Counted from the first letter of the stretch, positions 1 through 6,639 are shown. The stretch is 6,726 nucleotides of DNA from SAR202 cluster bacterium (GCA_009392075.1 VFHG01000151.1:1-6726), one strand, 5' to 3'. Numbers and translations are program-made. Notes: a model not told the origin generated them from the letters alone.

Positions 1-16
1 TCAATAAATATCGGCG

Positions 17-889
17 TCATAAGCCTTGCCAATATCTTCTGCCTTCTTGTGATACGATCCGCCCAAACCCAGTACTATGGCATATGGCCATGATAGCGTT
101 TTCAGCCTCTGCACGGTCCAACATTCTATTCCGGGATTGAACTGCTGTATCTGGATCTGCATCGAAAGCAAAAACCCAACTTGGTTCGCTAACTTGGGGT
201 GGACCGTGAAAAACATCTCCCATCACGAGAGCTTTTTCACCGCCTGAATCAATAGCCAAGCTCATCGATCCAGGCGTATGCCCTGGCGTCAGAATAGCAG
301 TTATTTCGGAGGTAATAGATTGTTCACCAGATAGAGGCTTTGTCACCCCAGCCGCTTCCAAAGGCGCAAGCGTCTCTTCCCAGAAAGTCAATCCAAATAC
401 CTCGCTATCTCGTGGTGGACGAAACGCCTCCCAGTCATCTTGATGAAAAACATACCTGGCGTTTGGGAAAGCGGGGACGGGAGAAGGCCCGTCGTTGTTA
501 ACGTTCCAACCCACGTGGTCCGGGTGTAAATGGGTTAAGAATACGGTATCAATATCCTCTTTGTTTACGCCAGCAGATTGCAAGTCCGACAAAAGCCTGC
601 CATCGGCCCCGCCGGCGAAAGCAGTAACAGCCCCAGGATTAGTGGCCATACTTCCCACACCGGTGTCTACCAATATAATGCGCCCTTCAGAGCGAATCAC
701 GTAACAATCGAAATGTGCGGCAAAATTTTCATTGTTATCTCCGTTAAAGCACTCAGGGTATTTTTGTTGATAAGGAACCCATAATTCCGCGTCAACTCCA
801 GGGAACACCATACTTAGGGGTAAAGCGCCTTCGTTGTCGTGTACCGCTGTGATTTCCACGTTACCGACGGTTATAGTCGCACCAGGCAT
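17..889 (-). CDS. MBL-fold (metallo-beta-lactamase superfamily) metallo-hydrolase
   Basis: A 290-residue cytoplasmic protein of the metallo-beta-lactamase superfamily, in the group that includes YtnP-like and AHL-lactonase-like hydrolases. The dinuclear-metal signature is visible: THLHPDH at residues 119-125 (ligands H120, H122, D124, H125), H204 in TPGHTPGS, D225 in MGD and H271 near the C-terminus. LVDTGVGS at 73-80 is the usual strand-loop before the metal site. No signal peptide or membrane segment is seen. The C-terminal FGRIV...GRRYW segment looks like a normal family end, so the gene appears complete. The loop after H271 (HSTGFGR) looks slightly shorter than the HFPFPGFGR form I expect from relatives. 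The ATG is supported by AAGGAG seven bases upstream. It is divergent from the hydratase gene, which hints at shared control. All metal ligands are present, so it should be an active hydrolase. The substrate (lactone, ester or thioester) cannot be read from the sequence. Confidence 0.9.
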   Translation of the reverse strand: MPGATITVGNVEITAVHDNEGALPLSMVFPGVDAELWVPYQQKYPECFNGDNNENFAAHFDCYVIRSEGRIILVDTGVGSMATNPGAVTAFAGGADGRLLSDLQSAGVNKEDIDTVFLTHLHPDHVGWNVNNDGPSPVPAFPNARYVFHQDDWEAFRPPRDSEVFGLTFWEETLAPLEAAGVTKPLSGEQSITSEITAILTPGHTPGSMSLAIDSGGEKALVMGDVFHGPPQVSEPSWVFAFDADPDTAVQSRNRMLDRAEAENAIMAICHSTGFGRIVSQEGRRYWQGL

Positions 890-896
890 GAAACTT

Positions 897-902
897 CTCC
901 TT
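897..902 (-). promoter_or_regulatory. Shine-Dalgarno site of the MBL-fold gene
   Basis: The minus strand reads AAGGAG here, seven bases before the ATG at 889. This near-ideal site supports the chosen start. Confidence 0.8.
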
Positions 903-924
903 ACTCACTCGATGTTCATAACAG

Positions 925-930
925 ATTATA
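925..930 (-). promoter_or_regulatory. Candidate sigma-70 -10 box for the MBL-fold gene
   Basis: The minus strand reads exactly TATAAT here, about 36 bases upstream of the start codon, which would give a leader of roughly 30 bases. No good -35 hexamer lies 16-18 bases further upstream; the nearest resemblance, TTGGAA at 958-953, is 22 bases away. Either an activator compensates or the match is chance in an AT-rich gap. Confidence 0.4.
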
Positions 931-960
931 TCCAGGAATTAGCTCTAATACTTTCCAACT

Positions 961-1021
961 CGTACCAATATGTTTTCTAGGGCCGTTATCTTGGTCATCC
1001 TAGTATAGGATGGCTGGTACG
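961..1021. repeat. Nested inverted repeats in the divergent intergenic region (candidate operator)
   Basis: The outer arms CGTACCA (961-967) and TGGTACG (1015-1021) are exact reverse complements. Inside them lies a tighter palindrome, CATCCTA-GTA-TAGGATG (996-1012), with perfect 7-base arms and a 3-base centre. The position between two divergent start codons suits binding of a dimeric regulator that controls both genes. No regulator gene is present in the window, and the factor is unknown. No T-run follows on either strand, so it is not a terminator. Confidence 0.4.
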
Positions 1022-1121
1022 TCTATTGTCTTGCAATAAGCCTTGAAATTTCAGGCCACTTTTTAAAGCAGCGATTTACATGCTCAGAGTTTAGAACCAA
1101 GTTTTGTTGAGAGAGGACAGC

Positions 1122-1904
1122 ATGTCGGACAATAACTCCACCATAGAGGAAACCCTTCACCAGGTGCTTCGATCTTTTCGCACAGGAACCTTGTGCAGTC
1201 CATTTCTGAATCATGAGTTAACTGAGGCAGATGCGTATGCAATCCAATATAGACTTGTCGAACATCTAAAAGACTCAGGTGAGGTTATCCGAGGACACAA
1301 GGTAGCATTAACCACCAAGGCCGCAAGAGCTCATCTAGGAGTGGACGAACCGTGCTTTGGCCACATTTTGGATACAAGGGTATACGCTAACGGATCAGCG
1401 GTTCCATTATCGGAGCTGGCTGATCCTCATTGTGAGGCAGAAATCGCCTTCATACTCAAGGATGATCTTAGAGGACCTGGCGCGACACCTGTCCAGGTCA
1501 TGGCCGCGACGCAAGCCGTATTGCCAGCCATAGAGCTAGTCGATATTAAGGTCCAAGGTGAAGGAATTCGTTCAACCGACGTTATTGCTCACCAAGCTTT
1601 ACATGGGGGAATAATCATTGGGTCGAGGATGATTGGTCTAGCGGCCATTGACCTTCAATATGAAGGGGCTACAGTCGAACATAATGGCCTACTCGTCGGA
1701 TCAGGAACCGGATTCGAGGTAATGGGCAACCCTATTAATCCGGTCGCCTGGCTGGCTAATAAAACGGCCGAGTTCGATGATTACCTAAGAGCCGGGGAAA
1801 TAATTATTTCTGGATCGGTAGTTACCCCGATTCGAGTATCACCTGGCGACAATATCAATATCACATTCACTCGATTGGGCAGCGTGAACGCATCTTTTAT
1901 CTAG
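1122..1904 (+). CDS. 2-keto-4-pentenoate hydratase / 4-oxalocrotonate decarboxylase family protein (MhpD-like)
   Basis: A 260-residue protein, the normal length for the MhpD/DmpH-type group of the fumarylacetoacetate hydrolase-like superfamily. These enzymes add water to 2-hydroxypenta-2,4-dienoate or decarboxylate 4-oxalocrotonate in meta-cleavage catabolism, using a divalent metal. Visible marks are GHKVALT with the conserved lysine K60, GVDEPCFGHIL at 73-83, EAE (E105, E107) and IELVD (E138), whose three glutamates match the family's metal ligands, and a glycine-rich segment around 194-203. I start at ATG 1122, with GAGAGGA just upstream. A TTG at 1104 would add six residues that do not look like the family. 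There is no signal peptide. No ring-cleavage dioxygenase, aldolase or aldehyde dehydrogenase neighbours are in the window, so the pathway is open, and hydratase cannot be separated from decarboxylase by eye. It shares a control region with the divergent MBL-fold gene. Confidence 0.87.
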   Translation: MSDNNSTIEETLHQVLRSFRTGTLCSPFLNHELTEADAYAIQYRLVEHLKDSGEVIRGHKVALTTKAARAHLGVDEPCFGHILDTRVYANGSAVPLSELADPHCEAEIAFILKDDLRGPGATPVQVMAATQAVLPAIELVDIKVQGEGIRSTDVIAHQALHGGIIIGSRMIGLAAIDLQYEGATVEHNGLLVGSGTGFEVMGNPINPVAWLANKTAEFDDYLRAGEIIISGSVVTPIRVSPGDNINITFTRLGSVNASFI

Positions 1905-1973
1905 CCGCGAACACTACCAACGGAGAGCCAGTTGACTAATCGTCGAATCCTGATACGCCAGCAATCACAGGGA

Positions 1974-1988
1974 ACAAAAGGCTTTTGT
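1974..1988. repeat. Short perfect palindrome in the gap before the glutamate synthase operon
   Basis: ACAAAAG and CTTTTGT are exact reverse complements around a single G. The one-base centre and the lack of a following T-run argue against an intrinsic terminator for the hydratase gene. It lies about 43 bases upstream of the candidate -10 box, a distance at which an activator could bind. A chance match is quite possible in a 163-base gap. Confidence 0.25.
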
Positions 1989-2027
1989 CACTTCCAAACC
2001 CATTTCAGTACAGATTTTGACGGCCTT

Positions 2028-2036
2028 TGATATACT
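2028..2036 (+). promoter_or_regulatory. Candidate extended -10 promoter of the glutamate synthase-like operon
   Basis: TG-A-TATACT matches the extended -10 form TGnTATAAT at all but one base. It lies 32 bases before the amidotransferase ATG, giving a leader of about 25 bases. There is no good -35 at 16-18 bases, which extended -10 promoters tolerate. TTGACG at 2017-2022 is too close (8 bases) to be its -35. Confidence 0.4.
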
Positions 2037-2067
2037 GCGCTCATTCAGTCGATACACGGGGTTCAAC

Positions 2068-2982
2068 ATGTGCGGGCTAAGTGGCATCCTCTACAAACGA
2101 GCCGGGTCTGAGGGGTCTTTCCATGTGGGTAATGATTTGGTCATGATGCTCGAACCCATGACCCATCGAGGCAAGGACTCGAGTGGAGTCACGATCATGG
2201 GAGAGCAGATCGATGGGGATTTAGTGATTCGTATATGGACCGAGAATGTCCAAGACATCTCGTCGGTGGCGGCCCGTTCAGAGGAGACGGTGCGGCATGC
2301 GGGGGGAGTGATACGTTCCACGAGCACTCTGGACCAATTTCTCCGCCTGGTGGTCAACTACCAGGGTGAGGTGGCGGATTTAGCTGATGCACTCATCAAA
2401 GTCCCTGGGGTGGCGATTCATAGTATCGGGACTACATCTGAGGTCATCAAAGATATTGGAACTCCAGCAATGATGGACGTGAAACATGGTGTCGGCGAAA
2501 TACTGGGGACCCATGGCATCGGGCACGTGCGCATGGCGACCGAAAGCAGAGTGGACGTAAACCACGCGCATCCCTTTTGGGCTTACCCTTTTCCCGACAT
2601 TACGGTGGTGCACAACGGACAACTCACCAACTACCACAAATTGAAGCGGATGTACGAAGACCAAGGCCATCATTTTCAGACCGGTAACGATTCAGAAATA
2701 ATTGCGGTGTACCTCGCAGGTAAACTGGCCGAGGGTCAAGGTCTAAAACAGGCGCTACGGTCGTCGTTGGATGACCTGGACGGGACGTTCACTTATTTGG
2801 TTGCCACCAAGGATGGCCTCGGCTACGCCAAAGACCAATGGTCCGCAAAGCCGTTGGTGACAATGGAGACCGATGATGTCATCGCCATTGCGTCCGAAGA
2901 GATTTCGCTGCGGGGCGTGTTCGCCGAAGAAATCGAACGCATCGAGCCGCAAAATAGCGAGGTTATGACCTGGCTACTATAG
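2068..2982 (+). CDS. glxB: Class II glutamine amidotransferase, glutamate synthase-like subunit (GlxB / MgsA type)
   Basis: A 304-residue N-terminal-nucleophile amidotransferase domain, the stand-alone counterpart of the amidotransferase part of glutamate synthase. The start at ATG 2068 puts Cys2 directly after the initiator Met (MCGLSGI), as needed for the catalytic cysteine to be exposed. The open frame reaches back to a TTG at 2017, but that would bury the cysteine. Visible motifs are HRGKDSSG (33-40), GHVRMAT with R155 (152-158), HPF (168-170), HNGQLTN (182-188, oxyanion Asn/Gly) and NDSE (207-210). The ribosome site is weak (GGGG six bases upstream). In the N-methylglutamate synthase complex this subunit is MgsA; in rhizobia the relative is called GlxB. 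It would release ammonia from glutamine, or methylamine from gamma-glutamylmethylamide, for the synthase subunit. It is the first gene of the operon, and its 3' end probably overlaps the next gene. Confidence 0.9.
   Translation: MCGLSGILYKRAGSEGSFHVGNDLVMMLEPMTHRGKDSSGVTIMGEQIDGDLVIRIWTENVQDISSVAARSEETVRHAGGVIRSTSTLDQFLRLVVNYQGEVADLADALIKVPGVAIHSIGTTSEVIKDIGTPAMMDVKHGVGEILGTHGIGHVRMATESRVDVNHAHPFWAYPFPDITVVHNGQLTNYHKLKRMYEDQGHHFQTGNDSEIIAVYLAGKLAEGQGLKQALRSSLDDLDGTFTYLVATKDGLGYAKDQWSAKPLVTMETDDVIAIASEEISLRGVFAEEIERIEPQNSEVMTWLL
2959..2962 (+). promoter_or_regulatory. Ribosome site supporting a CTG start for the GXGXG gene
   Basis: GAGG sits seven bases before CTG 2970, inside the end of the upstream amidotransferase gene. 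Together with the conserved-looking peptide that begins right after this CTG, it favours 2970 as the real start of the next gene. Confidence 0.5.
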
Positions 2983-3653
2983 ATGCTGCTGGCCTCTCAA
3001 CTAGAGAATTAAACATTCGTCTCAAGGATTTGGCTGCAAAGGGTGAAGAGATCACGGTCCTTAACCCTAATGCCCGGCACAACCTTGGCGTTGCGATCTT
3101 CAACATGTGCACTATTCGCTTCGAGGGCAGCGTCGGCTATTACGCCGCCAGCATGTTGGACGGACCCGAAGTGGTTATAGAGGGCAACGCGGGTTGGGCG
3201 CTGGGTGAAAACATGATGGCCGGCAAAATTAGCGTGTCCAAGAACGCGGGAGCATCGGTCGGGTCCACCATGCGCGGTGGGGAATTGTTCGTGGGCGGCG
3301 ACGCCGGCGCCAGGGCCGGAATCTCGATGAAAGGTGGTTCGCTCATCGTCGCCGGCAATTCCGGTTTTTTGACCGGATTCATGATGCAAAAGGGCCGTAT
3401 CATTATTTGTGGCGATGCGGGTGAAGCCCTTGGCGATTCCATGTACGAGGGGACGATCTATGTGGGCGGCAGCATAGCCTCGCTGGGCGCCGACGCCACC
3501 ATCGAAGAGATATCCGAAGAGGAATTACTGGACGTGTTGGCAACTCTCCGAGACCACGGCATCGAGAACAAGCGCAGCTTCACCAAAGTAGTCTCCGCCA
3601 AGAAGCTATACCACTACGACACCCTGGAAAGATTGGAAAAATTGGCCCTTTAA
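2970..3653 (+). CDS. glxC: GXGXG beta-helix protein, glutamate synthase C-terminal-like subunit (GlxC / MgsB type), probable CTG start
   Basis: The protein carries the GXGXG right-handed beta-helix domain found at the C-terminus of glutamate synthase and in formylmethanofuran dehydrogenase subunit C. About six repeats of roughly 19 residues are visible (for example GNAGWALGENMMAG, then GDAGARAGISMKGG, then GDAGEALGDSMYEG), with GxxGxxxGxxMxxG spacing. It is likely the structural scaffold joining the amidotransferase and FMN subunits. The first ordinary start is TTG 3030 (207 residues), but the frame is open back to 2958 and encodes ATIDAAGLSTRELN, a typical N-terminus for this family, just before it. 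The only start-like codon placed to include it is CTG 2970, which has GAGG upstream. That gives 227 residues and a 13-base overlap with glxB, suggesting translational coupling. The family call is firm and the exact start is inferred. A point change of ATG to CTG, or a sequencing error, is the main alternative. Confidence 0.82.
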   Translation: MATIDAAGLSTRELNIRLKDLAAKGEEITVLNPNARHNLGVAIFNMCTIRFEGSVGYYAASMLDGPEVVIEGNAGWALGENMMAGKISVSKNAGASVGSTMRGGELFVGGDAGARAGISMKGGSLIVAGNSGFLTGFMMQKGRIIICGDAGEALGDSMYEGTIYVGGSIASLGADATIEEISEEELLDVLATLRDHGIENKRSFTKVVSAKKLYHYDTLERLEKLAL

Positions 3654-3657
3654 GGAG
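3652..3657 (+). promoter_or_regulatory. Shine-Dalgarno site of the FMN subunit gene
   Basis: AAGGAG overlaps the stop codon of the GXGXG gene and lies seven bases before the ATG at 3665. This is a strong site, consistent with tight coupling of the two subunits. Confidence 0.75.
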
Positions 3658-3664
3658 CGCCGCC

Positions 3665-4966
3665 ATGGTCACAGGTAGCAGCCAAATATGGGCGCCATGG
3701 GTGATGGACGATATCCATTCCAAGGCGGAATTGGGCCGGTATAGGATCCGCGGGTTCTCATCATTTCAAAACGTCACCCACTTCGACGACCTGACCTTCC
3801 TTTCAACCGGACTGACACGGTTCCCCCTAGAGGGATACAAGGAGCGCTGCAACACACGTACCGTAATCGGCGGCCTTAACGCCGAGCAACCCCTGGTTTT
3901 GGAAACTCCCATCTACATCAGCGGAATGAGCTACGGCGCCTTGTCGGCCAACGCCAAAATAGCCCTGGGGAAGGCGGCTACGATGATTGGCTCAGCCAGT
4001 TGCACGGGAGACGGCGGTATGCTCCAGGGTGAGCGTGACGCCTCCGACAAACTCGTCTATCAGGTGCTGCCCAGCAGGTACGGCTTCAATCCTCACCATC
4101 TGGCCGGAGCCCAGGCCGTGGAAATTGTGGTCGGGCAAGGAGCAAAACCCGGCACCGGTGGGATGCTCATGGGCATCAAGGTCCAAGGGGACGTCGCCGA
4201 GATGCGCGACCTACCTCAAGGCATAGATCAGCGAAGCCCCGCACGCCACCCCGACTGGCTGGGTCCCGACGACCTGGCGGTGAAGATCGAGCAGATCCGC
4301 GAGGCCACCGACTGGCGCGTGCCGGTGCATGTGAAGTTAGGGGCCTGCCGGGTAGATGACGATGTCAAACTAGCGGCCAAAGCCGGGGCAGATGCGATCG
4401 TAATCGACAGCATGGTCGCCGGCACCGGCGCCTCGGCCGAAGTCCTGATCGAACACAGCGGGATCCCAACCGTACCTGCCATCGTCATGGCCCGGGAGGC
4501 CCTTCGAGAACTTGGCCTCTATGGCAAAGTGAGCCTCATCGCTTCCGGCGGCATTCGCCACGGGGCCGATGCAGCGAAGGCCCTGGCCTTGGGCGCCGAC
4601 GCCGTGGCGATAGGCCTTGGAGCGTTGATCGCCCTCAACTGCAACAAAGAGATTCCCGAGAGCAACTTCCCCGAGGAGATTGGCGTCGAGGCAGGACTCT
4701 GCCACCATTGCCATACGGGCAAATGCCCCGTGGGCATCGCTACACAAGACCCATTATTGACGCAGAGGTTGGATCCAGATGAGGGCGCGGAAAGGGTAGC
4801 CAACTATATCAACTCCATGACCATGGAAATGACCCTTCTCACCCGTTCTTTGGGCAAGAGCGATGTTCACAGCCTGGAGCCCGAAGACCTGGCGGCCCTG
4901 ACATTGGAAGCCTCGGCCATGGCCAGGATTCCGTTGGTCGGCACAAACAAGGTGTTTGGCGAGTAG
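3665..4966 (+). CDS. glxD: FMN-binding glutamate synthase large-domain homologue (GlxD / MgsC type)
   Basis: A 433-residue stand-alone synthase domain: a TIM barrel that binds FMN and an Fe-S cluster and makes the new C-N bond on 2-oxoglutarate or glutamate. Visible marks in order are ISGMSYGALS (85-94), CTGDGGML (113-120), GQGAKPGTGGML (157-168), HVKLGA (222-227), DAIVIDSMVAGTG (243-255), IASGGIRHGADAAKAL (292-307, phosphate-binding barrel end), ADAVAIG (311-317) and the cluster motif CHHCHTGKCPVGIATQDP with C346, C349 and C354. In the N-methylglutamate pathway it is MgsC, the catalytic part of N-methylglutamate synthase. The rhizobial relative is GlxD. It starts 11 bases after the GXGXG gene. 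The cysteine spacing (C-x2-C-x4-C) differs from the C-x5-C-x4-C of classical GltB. No GltD-type NADPH subunit is in the window. The family is certain; the amine acceptor is not. Confidence 0.92.
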   Translation: MVTGSSQIWAPWVMDDIHSKAELGRYRIRGFSSFQNVTHFDDLTFLSTGLTRFPLEGYKERCNTRTVIGGLNAEQPLVLETPIYISGMSYGALSANAKIALGKAATMIGSASCTGDGGMLQGERDASDKLVYQVLPSRYGFNPHHLAGAQAVEIVVGQGAKPGTGGMLMGIKVQGDVAEMRDLPQGIDQRSPARHPDWLGPDDLAVKIEQIREATDWRVPVHVKLGACRVDDDVKLAAKAGADAIVIDSMVAGTGASAEVLIEHSGIPTVPAIVMAREALRELGLYGKVSLIASGGIRHGADAAKALALGADAVAIGLGALIALNCNKEIPESNFPEEIGVEAGLCHHCHTGKCPVGIATQDPLLTQRLDPDEGAERVANYINSMTMEMTLLTRSLGKSDVHSLEPEDLAALTLEASAMARIPLVGTNKVFGE

Positions 4967-5022
4967 GCAGACCGATCCGGCAACGACGGGCATCGAGCCT
5001 TCGTCCCTTTTTCAGGAGTAGC

Positions 5023-6381
5023 ATGGTGACACGAGAAGAAATCAAGGCGCGGATGCATGATGAGAATATCCGTTACGTGCTGACGCAATTTGTGGACCTG
5101 AACGGTTCACCCAAGGCCAAAATGGTGCCGGCTGACCACCTTGACGATGTGTTGGATGTAGGCGCAGGGTTCGCAGGCGGTGCCTTAGGGGGCATGGGTC
5201 AAGGCCCCCACTCCCACGACATGTTGGCGCGAATTGACCTAGATACCTACACTCCCGTGCCATGGACCGAGGGCCTAGTACGATTCGCCTGCGACCTGTT
5301 CGTAGACGGCGCCCCACACATGTTCTGCCCGCGCCAGAACTTCAAGCGGGTTCTGTCAAACATAAGGCGCGACGGGTACGAATTTTATGTGGGCATCGAG
5401 CCGGAACACTTCCTGGTGACCAAGAACGATGACGGCACCATCGCTGTCTGGGACCCCAACGACATGGACACACTGCGCAAGCCTTGTTACGACTTCAAGG
5501 GCATCTCAAACGTAATGGGCTACCTGACTGACATGATGGACGCTATGCAAAAGATCGGCTGGGATGCCTACCAATCTGACCATGAGGATGCAAACGGGCA
5601 GTACGAAATCAACTTTGTCTATTCCGATGCTCTCACGACCGCCGACCGGTATACCTTTTTTAAGATGATGAGCAGCCAATACGCCCAGAAATACGGCGCT
5701 ATCGCCACTCACATGGCCAAGCCGTTCACCAACCGGACAGGCAGCGCCGGGCACATCCACTACCACTTGGCCGACGCGGCAACACATGAGAACCTGTTCT
5801 TGGACGAGGAGGACCCGCGGGGTCTTGGCCTATCGGAAACGGCCTACCACTTCATCGGTGGCATCTTTGCCCACGCACCGGCGCTCTGCACCGTGATGTC
5901 GCCAACGGTGAACTGTTACAAGAGACTCCAAGTGGGCCCGGCCCTGACGGGATCGACCTCGGGCTTCCTCTGGACACCTGCCTTCATATCATACGGCGAC
6001 AACAACCGCACTCAAATGATTCGCACCGCAGGTCCTGGCCACCTGGAAGACCGGACGATGTCGTCGGCGTGCAATCCCTACCTGGCCTTCGGCGCCTACC
6101 TAACAGCCGGGCTGGACGGTATCAACAGAAAGCTGGAACCCGGCGAGCCAAATCTAGGCAACATGTACGATCTTGGCCTAGACGAGATTCGCCGCCGCGG
6201 CATCCGGCTCCTGCCCCAATCCTTGGCCGAGTCTCTGGTCGAGTTGAAGCATGACGAAGTCGTGCGGGAGTCACTCGGCGTAATCTACGACGAATTCGTG
6301 GACCAGAAGGAATCCGAATGGCGTGAGTACCACCGCCAGGTTACGCCTTGGGAAATCGAACGCTACCTCACGTTGTTTTAG
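5023..6381 (+). CDS. glnT: Type III-annotated glutamine synthetase homologue GlnT / gamma-glutamylmethylamide synthetase (GmaS) type
   Basis: A 452-residue ATP-dependent ligase of the glutamine synthetase superfamily that joins glutamate to ammonia or an amine. Metal and substrate motifs are visible: GIEPEHF (124-130, E126 and E128), NGQYEINF (191-198, E195), MAKPF (231-235, ATP-site Lys/Pro), GSAGHIHYHL (240-249), PTVNCYKRL (294-302), DNNRTQMIR (326-334, R329), E342-x-R344 and NPYLA (351-355). The N-terminal beta-grasp part (residues about 15-110) includes FVDLNGSPKAKMVP. The length fits GlnT/GmaS, which is much shorter than true GSIII. The start is ATG 5023 with AGGAG four bases upstream. 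GTG 5026 gives better spacing (seven) and a terminus like relatives, so one residue is uncertain. Its place after the split glutamate synthase and before a sarcosine-oxidase subunit favours the GmaS role (methylamine + glutamate + ATP). Plain glutamine synthetase or another amine ligase remains possible. A Cys replaces the Ser that I expect in PTxNSYKRL. Confidence 0.9.
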   Translation: MVTREEIKARMHDENIRYVLTQFVDLNGSPKAKMVPADHLDDVLDVGAGFAGGALGGMGQGPHSHDMLARIDLDTYTPVPWTEGLVRFACDLFVDGAPHMFCPRQNFKRVLSNIRRDGYEFYVGIEPEHFLVTKNDDGTIAVWDPNDMDTLRKPCYDFKGISNVMGYLTDMMDAMQKIGWDAYQSDHEDANGQYEINFVYSDALTTADRYTFFKMMSSQYAQKYGAIATHMAKPFTNRTGSAGHIHYHLADAATHENLFLDEEDPRGLGLSETAYHFIGGIFAHAPALCTVMSPTVNCYKRLQVGPALTGSTSGFLWTPAFISYGDNNRTQMIRTAGPGHLEDRTMSSACNPYLAFGAYLTAGLDGINRKLEPGEPNLGNMYDLGLDEIRRRGIRLLPQSLAESLVELKHDEVVRESLGVIYDEFVDQKESEWREYHRQVTPWEIERYLTLF

Positions 6382-6387
6382 CGAAAC

Positions 6388-6639
6388 ATGTCTTTCCTCA
6401 TAGCCTGCCCCAACTGCGGCGAGCGTAGTGTTGATGAGTTCCGGTTCGGAGGAGAAGTGACCTCCCGCCCAGCGCCGAATGCACTACAGGACCAATGGAC
6501 TTCTTTCTTCTACTTCCGCACCAACCGCGCCGGGGTGCAGCAGGAATGGTGGAACCACCGATACGGTTGTCGGCGCTGGTTCCATGCCCGACGGGACACC
6601 ACCACCAATCAGGTGCAAGAGACGTTCTGGCCCGGATAG
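6388..6639 (+). CDS. soxD: Sarcosine oxidase delta subunit family protein (SoxD / MgdB type)
   Basis: An 83-residue zinc-binding small subunit of heterotetrameric sarcosine oxidase-type enzymes, or of the related N-methylglutamate dehydrogenase, where it is MgdB. Zinc ligands are visible as C7 and C10 in CPNCG, H57 in WWNHRYGC and C61. Other family marks are EFRFGGE (17-23), RP (27-28), FRTNRAG (43-49) and WFHARRDT (64-71). The length is normal, so it looks complete. It begins six bases after the glnT stop and has no clear Shine-Dalgarno site, suggesting translational coupling to the synthetase. It has no catalytic centre of its own and should form a complex with alpha, beta and gamma subunits. 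A SoxB-type beta gene normally precedes soxD but is not found in this window upstream of it. Confidence 0.9.
   Translation: MSFLIACPNCGERSVDEFRFGGEVTSRPAPNALQDQWTSFFYFRTNRAGVQQEWWNHRYGCRRWFHARRDTTTNQVQETFWPG

Noticed and set aside
1..216. Minus-strand open frame of 71 residues overlapping the end of the MBL-fold gene
   Set aside because: It lies in another frame of a gene with a complete, family-like C-terminus, it shows no recognisable motif, and there is no sign that it is a frameshifted tail of that gene.
1104..1121. Upstream TTG start for the hydratase gene
   Set aside because: It adds only six residues, and the ATG at 1122 has a purine-rich ribosome site directly upstream that the extension would place inside the coding region.
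1974..1988. Palindrome read as an intrinsic terminator of the hydratase gene
   Set aside because: The centre is a single base, the arms are A/T-rich, and no T-run follows, so a working terminator hairpin is unlikely.
2017..2067. Upstream in-frame start giving a 17-residue longer amidotransferase
   Set aside because: The catalytic Cys must follow the initiator Met, which only the start at 2068 provides. The upstream stretch also contains the promoter candidate.
2965..2984. Programmed -1 frameshift fusing the amidotransferase to the GXGXG protein
   Set aside because: The frames are offset by -1, but I see no slippery heptamer around CTACTATAG and no stimulatory hairpin. Both proteins also have normal stand-alone lengths with a start at CTG 2970.
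3009..3442. Long minus-strand open frames opposite the GXGXG gene, and similar ones opposite the FMN and synthetase genes
   Set aside because: They are antisense shadows of strongly recognisable plus-strand genes. Their composition is repetitive, mirroring the glycine-rich repeats, and they show no motif or ribosome site.
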